From Oscillospiraceae bacterium (GTDB taxonomy: Bacteria > Bacillota > Clostridia > UBA1381 > UBA9506), in the NCBI GenBank assembly GCA_015068855.1, contig SVJS01000002.1, forward strand, positions 1-64,000: 64,000 bases of DNA, given 5' to 3'. Below, piece after piece: positions 36,360-45,440 of this stretch. Both the position numbers and the translations under genes were made by a program. The notes beneath the pieces are model-generated. The model searched no databases, had not been told where the DNA came from, and was given only the letters and a program-made list of their open reading frames with translations. Each line of letters opens with the position of its first letter. Position 1 is the stretch's first letter.

Positions 36360-37724
36360 TTATCGGTTTCGACAGAGCAAAGCGCAGCACTCGATATGGC
36401 TGGTGTTTGGGAACATGTCTGTCGGGATGGACTTTATAAGAGAATAGCCATTTGCACAAAGGTATTTAGCATCGCGGGCCAAGGTGGCAGGATTGCAGGA
36501 CACATAGACCACCTTTTCGGGTGCCATTTTGATAATGGCATCTAACGCCATAGCGTCAGCACCCTTGCGGGGCGGGTCGATGCAAATCACATCAGGGCGG
36601 ATGCCTTTTTCCGCCAGCTGCGGGGCAATGGTTTCGGCGCTGCCTAAGATGAACTCGGCATTTTTAATGTTGTTCCGCATGGCGTTTTCTTTTGCGTTCT
36701 CGATGGCGCTGGGGACAATTTCAACGCCGATGACCCGCTTAGCTTGTCCTGCGGCAAAAAGAGAAATGGTGCCGATGCCGCAATATAGGTCAAGGACGGT
36801 TTCGTGTCCTGATAAGTCAGCCAGGCTAAGCGCTGTGTTATACAGGTTTTCCGTCTGGGGGGCATTAATCTGATAAAAACTATGGGCGGCGATGCGGAAA
36901 CGAAGTCCGCCCAGGATATCTTCAATATAGTCCCTGCCGTACAGAACTTTGTTCTCTTTGCCGAGCAGCAGGTTATCTGCTTTTGTGTGGCGGTTAAAGA
37001 GAATGCTTGTGAGTGTATACGGAGAGGGGACAGACAGAAGCTTTTCAACCAAAAGCTCGGGTTGTTTGAGCTTCTTAGCGTTGGCGGTCATTACAACCAT
37101 GGCTTCCTTTGTGCCCTCAGCCAGGCGGACAAACAGCCTGCGGGCTGCGCCGCGGTGGGTCAGCTCATCATAAAGGCTTGTGCCGGTTTCCTGCAAGTAT
37201 TCTATGGCGGCGGCTAAATAGCGGGATACCGTTTCGTCACCTTGCTTGCAATCAGTCAGGGGCACAAGGCTGTGGCTTGAGGGCGCATAAAAACCGCCGG
37301 CAAGGGCACCGTCTGCATCCCTGCCAAAAGGAAAAACCATTTTATTGCGGTAACGCATGCTGCGGGGAGACGCCAGAGTTTCGCAAACGGGTGCATCGGT
37401 AAAACCGCCGATGCGCTCTAAGGCGTCAACGACAATTTGCCGCTTAATGGTCAGTTGTTTTTCATAGCTGATGTGCGCCAAATCACACCCGCCGCAACGG
37501 TCAGAAACAGGACAAAAATCGATGCGACGAAAGGGCGAAGCCTCCAAAAGCTTCGTCACAGTTCCGAAAGCGCAGCCGGATTTAACCCGATCGATGCGAA
37601 TTTCAGCCTGATCTTCGGGGCAGGTTTGCGGCACAAAAACAGTCATACCGTCCACATGGCAAACACCGCTGCCGCCTGCCGCAACAGATTCAATTGTCAC
37701 AAGAGCACGAGCTCCTTTTTCCAT
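36360..37724 (-). CDS. rlmD: 23S rRNA (uracil-C5)-methyltransferase, RlmD/TrmA family
   Basis: A 454-aa SAM-dependent RNA methyltransferase. The N-terminal TRAM domain covers about 1-55. A [4Fe-4S] site follows, CPVSDRCGGCDLAHI with a preceding Cys. The Rossmann core has VLDLYCGIGTISLFAA, and the C-terminus has DPPRKGAD and the catalytic VYVSCNPATLARD. It methylates a uridine of 23S rRNA; which one (747 or 1939) cannot be told. ATG 37724 is favoured by AAGGAG 8 bases upstream. It follows scfB by 25 bases and may be co-transcribed. Confidence 0.9.
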   Translation of the reverse strand: MEKGARALVTIESVAAGGSGVCHVDGMTVFVPQTCPEDQAEIRIDRVKSGCAFGTVTKLLEASPFRRIDFCPVSDRCGGCDLAHISYEKQLTIKRQIVVDALERIGGFTDAPVCETLASPRSMRYRNKMVFPFGRDADGALAGGFYAPSSHSLVPLTDCKQGDETVSRYLAAAIEYLQETGTSLYDELTHRGAARRLFVRLAEGTKEAMVVMTANAKKLKQPELLVEKLLSVPSPYTLTSILFNRHTKADNLLLGKENKVLYGRDYIEDILGGLRFRIAAHSFYQINAPQTENLYNTALSLADLSGHETVLDLYCGIGTISLFAAGQAKRVIGVEIVPSAIENAKENAMRNNIKNAEFILGSAETIAPQLAEKGIRPDVICIDPPRKGADAMALDAIIKMAPEKVVYVSCNPATLARDAKYLCANGYSLIKSIPTDMFPNTSHIECCALLCRNR

Positions 37725-37749
37725 GACAAGCACTCCTTAACGGACGGTT

Positions 37750-39129
37750 TTAGTCTTCCTCTTTCTCGCCGGTCATAATGGTGCAATAGAGCGCACACTC
37801 GACACGCTTGCGCATTAAGGCACAGGACAGGGGCAGAGGATTGTTGATTCCGCCGCCATACTGAATGGCGTTAGCCGGGCAACCACCGCTGCAATAGAAT
37901 TTGGCAAAGCAATCCTTGCAGCTGGGCTTTGTATATACATTGGAGCTGCGGAAGAAGTTGCTGATGTCGGTGTTTATGCCGTCTTCTAAAACCGTGCCCA
38001 TTTTCATGGTTTCATCGCCTACGAACTGATGGCAGGGATAGATGTCGCCATCGGGAGACACAGCCACATATTCATGGCCGGCACCGCAGCCGGACAGACG
38101 CTTTAAGATGCAAGGGCCGCCGGAGAGGTCCACCATGAAGTGGAAAAAGTTAAAGCCACATCCTTCCTGTTTGCGGCGGACATACTCAGCAGCCAAGGCC
38201 TCATACTGCTCGAAAAGAACGGGGAGGTCATCCTCGCTAATCATGTAGTCCGCCTCGGGAGAGGAGACAACAGGTTCAACGGAAATCTGCTTAAATCCTA
38301 AGTCTGCAAGATGCAGAACATCCTTTGAAAAGTCTAAATTATAGCGGGTGAAGGTGCCACGGACATAATAATTATCCTGATTTCTGGACTCAGCCATGTC
38401 CTGAAAACGACCCACGATGGTATCATAACTGCCACTGCCGTCAACACGGCAACGCATGGTGTCGTTAACGCTTTTGCGACCGTCAATGCTAAGCACAATG
38501 TTGACCATTTCCGCATTGATGAATTCCTTTTTGGCTTCATCTAAAAGGAGACCGTTGGTTGTGATGGTAAACCGGAAATTCTTGCCGCTTTCGGCTTCTC
38601 TTCCTCTGGCATAGCGGACGATTTCCTTGACCACCTCAAAATTTAACAGCGGCTCGCCGCCAAAAAAGTCAACCTCTAAATTCCGACGGTGGCCGGAGGC
38701 TTTAATCAGGTAATCAATCGCTTTTTTGCCCACCTCGGCACTCATCAGCCCACGGGGGCCGTCATAACTGCCGGTTTCGGCAAAACAATAGCGGCAACGC
38801 AGGTTGCAGTCATGGGCGATGTGGAGACACATGGCCTTAATGACGCTTTCGTTTTGGGGGCGGGTAGCGGCTATATCAGCATAGGGGTCATCAGCAAAGA
38901 GAACACCCTCTTTTTTCAAGGCAAGAAGTTCGCCATAAGCTTCTTCCACAGAAGCGGCAGGGAAGGAGGCTGTTGCCTCTGAAACAGCAGGCGGAATTTC
39001 ACCCTCTGTGGGTGCCTTATCGCCCAAAGCCTGTAAAATGGCAAAGCTTATATCGTCCAGCAGGGAAACAGCACCGCTGTTTGAGTCCAAAACGATTTTT
39101 GTGCTGTTTATTTCAAAACTATGTACCAT
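37750..39129 (-). CDS. scfB: SCIFF peptide radical SAM maturase
   Basis: A 459-aa radical SAM enzyme with a SPASM domain that installs Cys-to-Thr thioether links in the SCIFF peptide. An N-terminal peptide-recognition-like region covers 1-90. The radical SAM cluster is CNLRCRYCF, with GGEPLLNFE typical of the family. The SPASM cysteines are visible in CGAGHEYVAVSPDGDIYPCH and CKDCFAKFYCSGGCP. The substrate gene scfA ends 92 bases upstream. The start is ATG 39129 after AAAGGAA. Confidence 0.93.
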   Translation of the reverse strand: MVHSFEINSTKIVLDSNSGAVSLLDDISFAILQALGDKAPTEGEIPPAVSEATASFPAASVEEAYGELLALKKEGVLFADDPYADIAATRPQNESVIKAMCLHIAHDCNLRCRYCFAETGSYDGPRGLMSAEVGKKAIDYLIKASGHRRNLEVDFFGGEPLLNFEVVKEIVRYARGREAESGKNFRFTITTNGLLLDEAKKEFINAEMVNIVLSIDGRKSVNDTMRCRVDGSGSYDTIVGRFQDMAESRNQDNYYVRGTFTRYNLDFSKDVLHLADLGFKQISVEPVVSSPEADYMISEDDLPVLFEQYEALAAEYVRRKQEGCGFNFFHFMVDLSGGPCILKRLSGCGAGHEYVAVSPDGDIYPCHQFVGDETMKMGTVLEDGINTDISNFFRSSNVYTKPSCKDCFAKFYCSGGCPANAIQYGGGINNPLPLSCALMRKRVECALYCTIMTGEKEED

Positions 39130-39221
39130 GGTTTTAATTCCTTTCGTCGGGGGTTGTTTTAGGAGTAACATGTAAAAAAAGCAAGGCCGGAACCATCCAG
39201 CCCTGCTTTTTTGCAGTTAGC

Positions 39222-39362
39222 TTACGCTCTTTCACACTTCTGGTTAGCGATTGTGCAAGATGTTTTGCAAGCGGACTGGCAGGATGTCTGACATTCGCCG
39301 CAACCGCCTTTTTTAGCACTTTCTTTCAAGGTACCTTTGGTTACAATCTTAATATGTTTCAT
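39222..39362 (-). CDS. scfA: SCIFF ranthipeptide precursor
   Basis: A 46-aa peptide missed by the ORF track. It starts MKHIKIVTKGTLKESAKKGG and has six cysteines at 21, 24, 28, 32, 36 and 43, the Six-Cysteines-In-Forty-Five signature. Thr35 and Thr37 lie in the core and are candidate thioether acceptors. RBS AAAGGAGGG precedes ATG 39362. SCIFF is nearly universal in Clostridia and is thought to act in signalling or redox physiology; its target is not settled. Confidence 0.95.
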   Translation of the reverse strand: MKHIKIVTKGTLKESAKKGGCGECQTSCQSACKTSCTIANQKCERA

Positions 39363-39422
39363 GTTATGCCCTCCTTTTGTATAAAGTCTCTATGCAGCAA
39401 GGCTGCTTCCTGTGGCAGAGAG

Positions 39423-39842
39423 TCAACGGCGTTGTTTACCGCGCCGGTTAATGCCGATAATACCGCCTATGGCACCGCCAAATAAACCAATTAATAAAAC
39501 AATGAGCACGTAGCCGTCAAGATACAGACGACCGGCAACAAAGAACGAAACAAGATAAAGCAAAGCTCCATAACAAAGTCCCATAATGCCGCCGTTTAAG
39601 TAACCATGATGGTTGATGTTTGCGGCAAAGCTTGCACCGGAAGCGATGACGCCCAAAAGCAAGCTGAGCAAAGCAACAAAGGGGATGGTGCTTTCGGGAA
39701 GGGCCGTGTAGGTTAAAAGCAAAGCGCCTGCGATTAAAAAGACAACAGAGACTAAAATTGCCACCAAAAGGGCCCGAAAAAAGCCGGACAATGAAAATCC
39801 TGCCGGACTTTCCTTACCTTGTTTATAAGCTACGTTAAACAT
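39423..39842 (-). CDS. TIGR04086 family membrane protein
   Basis: A 139-aa protein with four hydrophobic helices and a basic C-terminus (GINRRGKQRR). Clostridial genomes commonly carry this family between yajC and the SCIFF genes, exactly as here. Function unknown; the conserved position suggests a link to SCIFF or Sec export. ATG 39842 follows GGGGAGGA; the track start adds five residues over the RBS. Confidence 0.85.
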   Translation of the reverse strand: MFNVAYKQGKESPAGFSLSGFFRALLVAILVSVVFLIAGALLLTYTALPESTIPFVALLSLLLGVIASGASFAANINHHGYLNGGIMGLCYGALLYLVSFFVAGRLYLDGYVLIVLLIGLFGGAIGGIIGINRRGKQRR

Positions 39843-39907
39843 AAAATTCCTCCCCAAAAAAGTGTTAGTACACTGTATGCAGGGGCAGGGGAAAATATGT
39901 TTTACGA

Positions 39908-40270
39908 TTATTCTTCGCTATCATCAGCCGCGTTTTTCGCAGCCTTATCAACACTTCTAACAGCCCAACGTTCTAAGGTCATGGGAGTTTTTTCGGTTTT
40001 GGTACCGATTTCGATCACAATTTTTTCATCTTTAATCTTGCTGATGGTACCAACGATACCACCGATGGTTGTGATCTGGTCGCCAACTTTTAAGCTAGCC
40101 AGCATCTCTCTGTTTTCCTTGTCACGTTTGCGCTGGGGTCTGATTAACATAAAATAGAAAATAACCAATAAAAGAATCATGGGCAGGAAAGAAGCAATAG
40201 CTGCTGCGGGACCACCCTGTGCGGCTGCTTCTGCGCCCGTTGCTACGGGTTCTGCAAATACTGTAAGCAA
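39908..40270 (-). CDS. yajC: preprotein translocase subunit YajC
   Basis: A 120-aa Sec accessory protein. It has one N-terminal membrane helix (MILLLVIFYFMLIRPQRKR) with the diagnostic RPQ(K)R end, and a cytoplasmic domain with GDQITTIGGIVGTI. TTG 40270 is preferred because GGAGGTG sits 6 bases upstream; the track start at 40288 lies before the RBS. secD and secF, its usual partners, are not in this window. Confidence 0.93.
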   Translation of the reverse strand: MLTVFAEPVATGAEAAAQGGPAAAIASFLPMILLLVIFYFMLIRPQRKRDKENREMLASLKVGDQITTIGGIVGTISKIKDEKIVIEIGTKTEKTPMTLERWAVRSVDKAAKNAADDSEE

Positions 40271-40368
40271 TGTGGACACCTCCGTCAAAATTTACGTTTC
40301 AGGTTATAAAGATATAACCCGGTTTTATGCGCATGCGGCAGGGAAAACCCCGCCTATATGCACCTTAC

Positions 40369-40397
40369 ATTATACCTTTTTTCAAGGGATTTATCAA
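40369..40397 (-). promoter_or_regulatory. promoter of the yajC-TIGR04086-scfA-scfB group
   Basis: On the minus strand, TTGATA (40397-40392) and TATAAT (40374-40369) are spaced 17 bp, about 100 bases before yajC. Confidence 0.75.
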
Positions 40398-40439
40398 TAG
40401 CTTTTTCAAAGCTTTCCAATTTACAAGCAAACGATTGTA

Positions 40440-40976
40440 TTACGCATAGAGCATCCCGCTACGAAGAGCGGTTGTGTCAGCGCCCAGGGCTTCTGCCAGG
40501 GCAAACGCAAAGTCAGAAGCGGTGGCAGGGCCGCGGGAGGTGATGATGTTATCGTCGATGACAACACGGTCAGTAACATAATGGGCCCCTGTCAGCGCGC
40601 CCTCGCAGCCCGGATAGCAGGTTGCTTTTTTGCCGCTGACCAGACCCAAAGCACCCAGCATGCGCGGTGCAGCACAAATGGCAGCGACAATGCGACCGTC
40701 TTTTGCGGCGCGGCATAGCGCCTCGGCTAAGGGCTTGCAGGCTTGCAGGTTATCGGCGCCGGGCAGACCGCCGGGCAAAATGAGAGCTGCAGCTTCGTCT
40801 AATGCTGCATCGCAAAGGCAAAGGTCAGCAGTTACGGGAATGGAATGGGTACCGACGACGGTACGGCTTTCTGTGATTGACACCGTGGCGATATCCAGAC
40901 CCAGGCGGCGCAGAATATCCACAACGGTTAACGCTTCGATTTCTTCAAAACCATCGGCTAAAAAAATATAATTCAT
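40440..40976 (-). CDS. DJ-1/PfpI family protein
   Basis: A 178-aa class I glutamine-amidotransferase-like protein. The nucleophile-elbow cysteine is in AICAAPRML and the conserved acidic residue is in FEEIEALTVVDIL, as in DJ-1/YajL proteins. Members act as deglycases, chaperones or stress sensors; the substrate here is not known. RBS GAGAGGATG precedes ATG 40976. Confidence 0.9.
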   Translation of the reverse strand: MNYIFLADGFEEIEALTVVDILRRLGLDIATVSITESRTVVGTHSIPVTADLCLCDAALDEAAALILPGGLPGADNLQACKPLAEALCRAAKDGRIVAAICAAPRMLGALGLVSGKKATCYPGCEGALTGAHYVTDRVVIDDNIITSRGPATASDFAFALAEALGADTTALRSGMLYA

Positions 40977-40993
40977 ACGGACATCCTCTCTCG

Positions 40994-41022
40994 TTGACTT
41001 TTTTTCTTACCTATATTATACT
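40994..41022 (+). promoter_or_regulatory. promoter of the 41082 gene
   Basis: TTGACT (40994-40999) and TATACT (41017-41022) are spaced 17 bp. The -10 overlaps the -10 of the divergent DJ-1 promoter. Confidence 0.75.
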
Positions 41023-41043
41023 AATTTTAGCCGATAAATACAA
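41015..41043 (-). promoter_or_regulatory. promoter of the DJ-1/PfpI gene
   Basis: On the minus strand, TTGTAT (41043-41038) and TATAAT (41020-41015) are spaced 17 bp, 39 bases before the start codon. Confidence 0.65.
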
Positions 41044-41081
41044 GGACTAAATTGCTTTTTTGTAAAAGGGGAGTGAGGAAC

Positions 41082-41780
41082 ATGCCGGGCGTTTATATCG
41101 TAGACAGGCGCTATGTGGACAAAGTCGCAAAAGCGTTTGCGGCGCAAGGGACTTTTTTGCCCTCGTGCTGTCTTACAAGTCTTGATGAGCCGGTTTGCTG
41201 TCATCCCGATATGATGCTCTGCCGCGTCGGCGATACGCTGATTTGCGAGCCTACGGTGTTTCCTTATTATCAGAAAATTTTGTTGCCTTATGGCATTCAA
41301 TTGGTACAAGGCAAGCGGACGCTTCGGGGAGACTATCCCCATGATGTTGCATATAATATACTACAGGTGGGGCCCTACGGCTTTGGCCGTTGGGACGTGG
41401 CCGATGAGGCGGTTTTCCATGCTTTTGAGAGCCGGGGCATTCAAAGGGTTCCTGTGGCGCAGGGCTATGGTCGATGCAGCACGGTTTCCTTTGGACAGAA
41501 TTTGATTACGGCGGACCCCTCAATTCAAAAGGCGGCAGAGTCTCTGGGACTGGATGTGCTCTCTATTACGCCCGGGTATGTCAATCTCCCCGGCTATAAC
41601 TATGGATTCATTGGCGGCGTTTGCGGTGCGTCGGGAAGGACGCTTCTGTTTTTCGGCGGCCTGGACACCCATCCTGACGGAGAACGAGTGCGCGATTTCG
41701 TGCAGGCCCGCGGCTATACTGTTTTGGACATACCGGGGGAGCCGCTGACAGACATTGGAACCATTTTCAGAATTTTATAG
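41082..41780 (+). CDS. conserved clostridial protein (DUF6873-like)
   Basis: A 232-aa soluble protein. Repeated short units such as YGRCSTVSFGQNLITADPS and PGYVNLPGYNYGFIGGVCG alternate strand and turn, suggesting the arginine-deiminase-like (GME) propeller fold. My match to DUF6873 is from memory, and no catalytic activity is assigned. Conserved Cys, His and Asp residues (CEPTVFPYY, GGLDTHPDG) could form an active site. ATG 41082 follows GGGGAGTGAGG. The next gene is a sporulation protein, so expression during sporulation is possible. Confidence 0.6.
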   Translation: MPGVYIVDRRYVDKVAKAFAAQGTFLPSCCLTSLDEPVCCHPDMMLCRVGDTLICEPTVFPYYQKILLPYGIQLVQGKRTLRGDYPHDVAYNILQVGPYGFGRWDVADEAVFHAFESRGIQRVPVAQGYGRCSTVSFGQNLITADPSIQKAAESLGLDVLSITPGYVNLPGYNYGFIGGVCGASGRTLLFFGGLDTHPDGERVRDFVQARGYTVLDIPGEPLTDIGTIFRIL

Positions 41781-41847
41781 TTCCGTGCATAAAATACAGC
41801 AGATAAGGTAAAATAGAACCATTGTTTTCCGGAGGGAGTGAACCTAT

Positions 41848-42684
41848 GTGTTTGAAAAAATCACATTGGGGTTAAATGGGGATACGAACCTGATTCAATC
41901 GAGGCTGTATAACCACCCTGAATGTGTTTTTCCGATTACCGTCTTTAAGGAGCCGGGGACGGAGGCAGTGACGTATATTAAATGCGAACCGGCAGATGAT
42001 GTGATGATGCTTGACCGCTACCTTAGCGTTGTGGCGGAATATGTGATTGAGCGTTATGAAACCGGCATGCTGCGCAGAATTTTAGAGCGCTCTTATAAAG
42101 AACTGTCGGCTATGGATAAGCGTGAAATTCTGCAAAGCCGCGAATGCTTCTCCGATGACCCTGCCATTGGCTATCAGGCGCGCAAGCAGGCCATTCTGCT
42201 CAGCTTATATGATTATTTGCGAGAGGATTCCGTGATGCTTTTAGAGGGGTTTATCACCTTTCGATTAAAGGACTATGAAAAACTTCTGGAATGCCTGGCG
42301 GAGCGACTGGTGGAACAATATATCGCCCACAAGGAATATGGGGAATTTATCAGTCTTTTGCGTTATTTTGTTACGATACAGGAGCCGAGACCAAAGCTTG
42401 TCCATGTTGTGGTTTGTCCGGAGGGCGGCTACATGATTGCAGACGAACAGGGCACGGACATTACCGCTCGCTGTTATGCTGATTTTGTGGAGCAGGAGGC
42501 GCTGTTAACCGAGGAAGCCTATGACGACCTGCTCATTAGTGTTTTGATTACCCTGGCGCCGGAGGCAATTCAGGTGCATAACCGGAGCGCCATTCGGAAT
42601 CCAGAGCTTTTTTCCACCATTTTTCAGGTGTTCGGCGGGAGGATCAGCTATTGTGACGCTTGCCCGCTTTGTAAAACCATATAA
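41848..42684 (+). CDS. ytxC: putative sporulation protein YtxC
   Basis: A 278-aa protein resembling YtxC, a conserved but uncharacterised family of spore-forming Firmicutes. The characteristic EYVIERYETGMLRRILERSY segment lies near residue 66, and the C-terminal part is alpha-helical. It has no signal peptide. The GTG at 41848 (MFEKITLG) overlaps an out-of-frame ATG; GGAGGGAG lies upstream. It ends with CDACPLCKTI. Confidence 0.75.
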   Translation: MFEKITLGLNGDTNLIQSRLYNHPECVFPITVFKEPGTEAVTYIKCEPADDVMMLDRYLSVVAEYVIERYETGMLRRILERSYKELSAMDKREILQSRECFSDDPAIGYQARKQAILLSLYDYLREDSVMLLEGFITFRLKDYEKLLECLAERLVEQYIAHKEYGEFISLLRYFVTIQEPRPKLVHVVVCPEGGYMIADEQGTDITARCYADFVEQEALLTEEAYDDLLISVLITLAPEAIQVHNRSAIRNPELFSTIFQVFGGRISYCDACPLCKTI

Positions 42685-42720
42685 AAAAGAGGCTGTGAAT
42701 TTCACAGCCTCTTTTTTTTA
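42683..42720. terminator. bidirectional terminator between ytxC and the ClC gene
   Basis: AAAAAGAGGCTGTGAA pairs with TTCACAGCCTCTTTTT around a tiny loop, with A and T tracts on both sides. It overlaps the last codons of the ClC gene on the minus strand. Confidence 0.92.
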
Positions 42721-43974
42721 TTCTTCCGCTTGAAGCAGAGTATCCTCAATTTTAGAATACACAATGCGCTGACTCTGATAGAGCCCGTAGCGGCCGGACA
42801 TCATATAGCTGACGGCACAGACCAGAGCAAAGAGCGGGAGATTATCGCCGCCAAAGACCTCTAAGGACAGAATGATGGAAGCGATGGGGCAATTAACAGC
42901 ACCGCAGAACACCGCTACAAAACCCACGGCAGCGGCAAAGGCAGGGGACAGACCCAGCCAAGAACCGATCACACAGCCAAAGGTGGAGCCGATGAAGAAA
43001 ACGGGAACAATTTCGCCGCCCTTAAAGCCCGCGGCAATGGTGATGACGGTGAAAATCAGTTTCAGTAAAAAGGCCTCGGGGCGCGCACTCCCTGTCATGG
43101 CATTTGTGATGATGTCCATGCCGGCGCCATTATAATCACGGCTGCCAACTAACAAGGTTAAGGCAATCAGGATGATGCCGCCTGCGGCACCTCTAAGATA
43201 GGGGTTAGGCAGAAGCTTGTCAGCATAGTGCTCGCCTTTTTTGACGGCGACGCAGAAAACAATGCTGACCAAGGCACAAAGCAAGGCGAGGAGAATGATT
43301 TTCGCCAGATTTTCAGGGTTGATGGCGATGGCAGGAACGGTGGAAAAATGAACAGGATGCAGCTTGCACATAAGCGCTATACGGGATGCCACAATGGCAG
43401 ACAGGACGCAAGGCACTAAACCCGCATAATAGCTGATGCCGACACTGACAACCTCCAGGGCAAACACGGCAGCCGTCAAAGGTGTTCCGAACAGAGCAGC
43501 GAAAACGGCGCTCATGCCCGTCATGACGATGATGTGTAAATCCTTTTTGTTCAGGCGAAACAAACGACCGATGTTATAGCCAATGCTGCCGCCCAGTTGC
43601 AGGGCCGCACCTTCACGACCGGCAGAGCCGCCCACAAGGTGCGTGATAACGGTGCTGATAAAAATCAGGGGCGCCAAGATAAGTGGTATTTTACTTTCGC
43701 TTTTAACCGCATCAAAAACGCAATCTGTGTTCATCTTGCCGTATTTTTTGCAGACATGGTACAGAGCCGCCAGAATAACACCGCCGACGGGGAGCAGATA
43801 CAGCAAAAAGTTGTGGTCTGACCGCAGGGCGGTTACAGCGTCGATGGCAATATGAAACAGGCTGCCGACCAGGCCGCCCAAAAAGCCAATGAGGCAGGCT
43901 AAAAACAGCCATTTAACCAGCGCTTTTATGTAAGCATACGGTGATGCGATTTGCGAATGTAGTTTGTGTAACAT
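42718..43974 (-). CDS. ClC family chloride channel or transporter
   Basis: A 418-aa polytopic membrane protein. The selectivity-filter motif GREGAALQLGG is the GREGP motif with Ala in place of Pro; the gating glutamate is kept. GFKGGEIVPVFFIGSTFG is the second conserved motif. There is no CBS domain, so it is the short prokaryotic form. It may exchange chloride or fluoride for protons. ATG 43974 (MLHKLHSQ) follows AGAGGTG. It lies downstream of the CPA2 antiporter gene but a terminator separates them. Confidence 0.88.
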   Translation of the reverse strand: MLHKLHSQIASPYAYIKALVKWLFLACLIGFLGGLVGSLFHIAIDAVTALRSDHNFLLYLLPVGGVILAALYHVCKKYGKMNTDCVFDAVKSESKIPLILAPLIFISTVITHLVGGSAGREGAALQLGGSIGYNIGRLFRLNKKDLHIIVMTGMSAVFAALFGTPLTAAVFALEVVSVGISYYAGLVPCVLSAIVASRIALMCKLHPVHFSTVPAIAINPENLAKIILLALLCALVSIVFCVAVKKGEHYADKLLPNPYLRGAAGGIILIALTLLVGSRDYNGAGMDIITNAMTGSARPEAFLLKLIFTVITIAAGFKGGEIVPVFFIGSTFGCVIGSWLGLSPAFAAAVGFVAVFCGAVNCPIASIILSLEVFGGDNLPLFALVCAVSYMMSGRYGLYQSQRIVYSKIEDTLLQAEE

Positions 43975-44003
43975 AGGGCACCTCTTTTGTCTGTAAATCA
44001 TGT

Positions 44004-44038
44004 AAAAATCCGAACGCCCGAGAGCATTCGGATTTTTG
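44004..44038 (-). terminator. terminator after the CPA2 antiporter
   Basis: AAAAATCCGAA and TTCGGATTTTT form an 11-bp stem with a 12-base loop. It sits directly after the antiporter stop on the minus strand and before the ClC gene. Confidence 0.85.
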
Positions 44039-44040
44039 TT

Positions 44041-45345
44041 TTATTGCTGTTCTGATTTTGTTTTTGCTTCTTCCAGCTTGGTCTGGCGACGCATTTTAAC
44101 CTCATCAGACATGGGTTTGATTTCTCCTGCGGCGGTTAAGGCCATTTTGGTCATTAACGGGCCGACCAATTCGTAAATCAAAACGGCAAACAACGTGATG
44201 TTTCGAATCATGGCGCCTTCTCCCGGCAGTTCAACAGCTGCAATGGTACACATGCCCAGAGCAACGCCCGCCTGCGGGAACAAGGTGACGCCCAAATACT
44301 TGCAGATAGCCGGGCTGCACTTGGTGGCCTTGGCGCTCAACATAGCACCAAAATATTTACCAACGCAGCGGAAGATAATGTAAACAACACCAATGACAAC
44401 AATCGCCCAATCGGCAAATACATTCAGCTCGAGCTCTGCACCGCTGACAACAAAGAAGATAGCAAATAAAGGAGAGGTCCATTTATCGGCAGACTTCATT
44501 AAATCCTCAGACAAGGGGCAGAGGTTGCAGAACACGGTACCTAACATCATGCATACAAGCAGAGGAGAGAAACCGATGTGAACCAGACCTATTTCAATCT
44601 TAATCATAGACAGGGCAACGGTTACCAGAACAAAGGCAATGGTCATGTTCAGGCGGTTGGTGTTGGAGTTAAAGCATTTTTCAAGCTGTGTTAAAATCCA
44701 ACCCATCACAGCGCCCAAAAGGAGCGAACAAGCAATTTCAATCAGGGGATTGACCATGATGGAAATCATATCGGCATGGCCGAAGCACAGGGATTTTGCA
44801 ATGCCAAAGGAAACGGCAAAAACAATTAAGCCCACAGCATCATCTAAGGCAACGATGGGAAGCAAAAGCTTTGTCAGCGGGCCCTTAGCCTTATACTGAC
44901 GGACAACCATCAAAGTGGCCGCCGGCGCGGTTGCTGTTGCAATGGCACCTAAGGTTAAAAGCTGCGGAACGGTTAATTTATCCGGCATTAAAAGATGAAT
45001 GCCGTAGAGCGTGATATCAACCATCACAGTTGCAAACAGAGCTTGCACAACGCCGATAACGCTGGCTTGTTTACCGGTTTTTTTAAGGTCTGACATTCTG
45101 AATTCGTTACCAATGGAAAACGCAATGAAGCCCAAAGCTACGTCGGCAATCAAGGAAAGCGAATGAACGTCAGCCATGGTTTCAAAGCCTAAGCCGTGAA
45201 TGCCCAAACGACCCATACAGTAAGGGCCGATGAGAACACCGGCAATTAAATAGGCAGTAACCGACGGCAAATGAAGCGGCTTAAACGCTCTTGTCATCAA
45301 AAGACCTGCCAAAAGAGCAATGGAAACAGACAATAAAATACTCAC
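44041..45345 (-). CDS. cation:proton antiporter, CPA2 family
   Basis: A 434-aa membrane protein with about 12 hydrophobic helices. Family features include LPSVTAYLIAGVLIGPY near the N-terminus, the ATATAPAATLMVV segment and the ALDDAVGLIVFAVSFG helix with the ion-binding Asp pair. It exchanges Na or K for protons; the ion is not known. There is no C-terminal TrkA domain, only a short charged tail. GTG 45345 is preferred since GGGGGATG lies upstream; TTG 45363 would overlap the RBS. Confidence 0.88.
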   Translation of the reverse strand: MSILLSVSIALLAGLLMTRAFKPLHLPSVTAYLIAGVLIGPYCMGRLGIHGLGFETMADVHSLSLIADVALGFIAFSIGNEFRMSDLKKTGKQASVIGVVQALFATVMVDITLYGIHLLMPDKLTVPQLLTLGAIATATAPAATLMVVRQYKAKGPLTKLLLPIVALDDAVGLIVFAVSFGIAKSLCFGHADMISIMVNPLIEIACSLLLGAVMGWILTQLEKCFNSNTNRLNMTIAFVLVTVALSMIKIEIGLVHIGFSPLLVCMMLGTVFCNLCPLSEDLMKSADKWTSPLFAIFFVVSGAELELNVFADWAIVVIGVVYIIFRCVGKYFGAMLSAKATKCSPAICKYLGVTLFPQAGVALGMCTIAAVELPGEGAMIRNITLFAVLIYELVGPLMTKMALTAAGEIKPMSDEVKMRRQTKLEEAKTKSEQQ

Positions 45346-45440
45346 AATACATCCCCCAATCAAGTTCTTGCTGTTTACGTTTATGTTTATGTTTCTTTTG
45401 CCTGTGTAATGAAAGAGGATACATCAAAAATTTACATTAC

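Noticed and set aside
39134-39319. 61-aa ORF opposite phase to scfA
   Set aside because: Shadow frame; the same strand carries the clear six-cysteine SCIFF peptide with a strong RBS.
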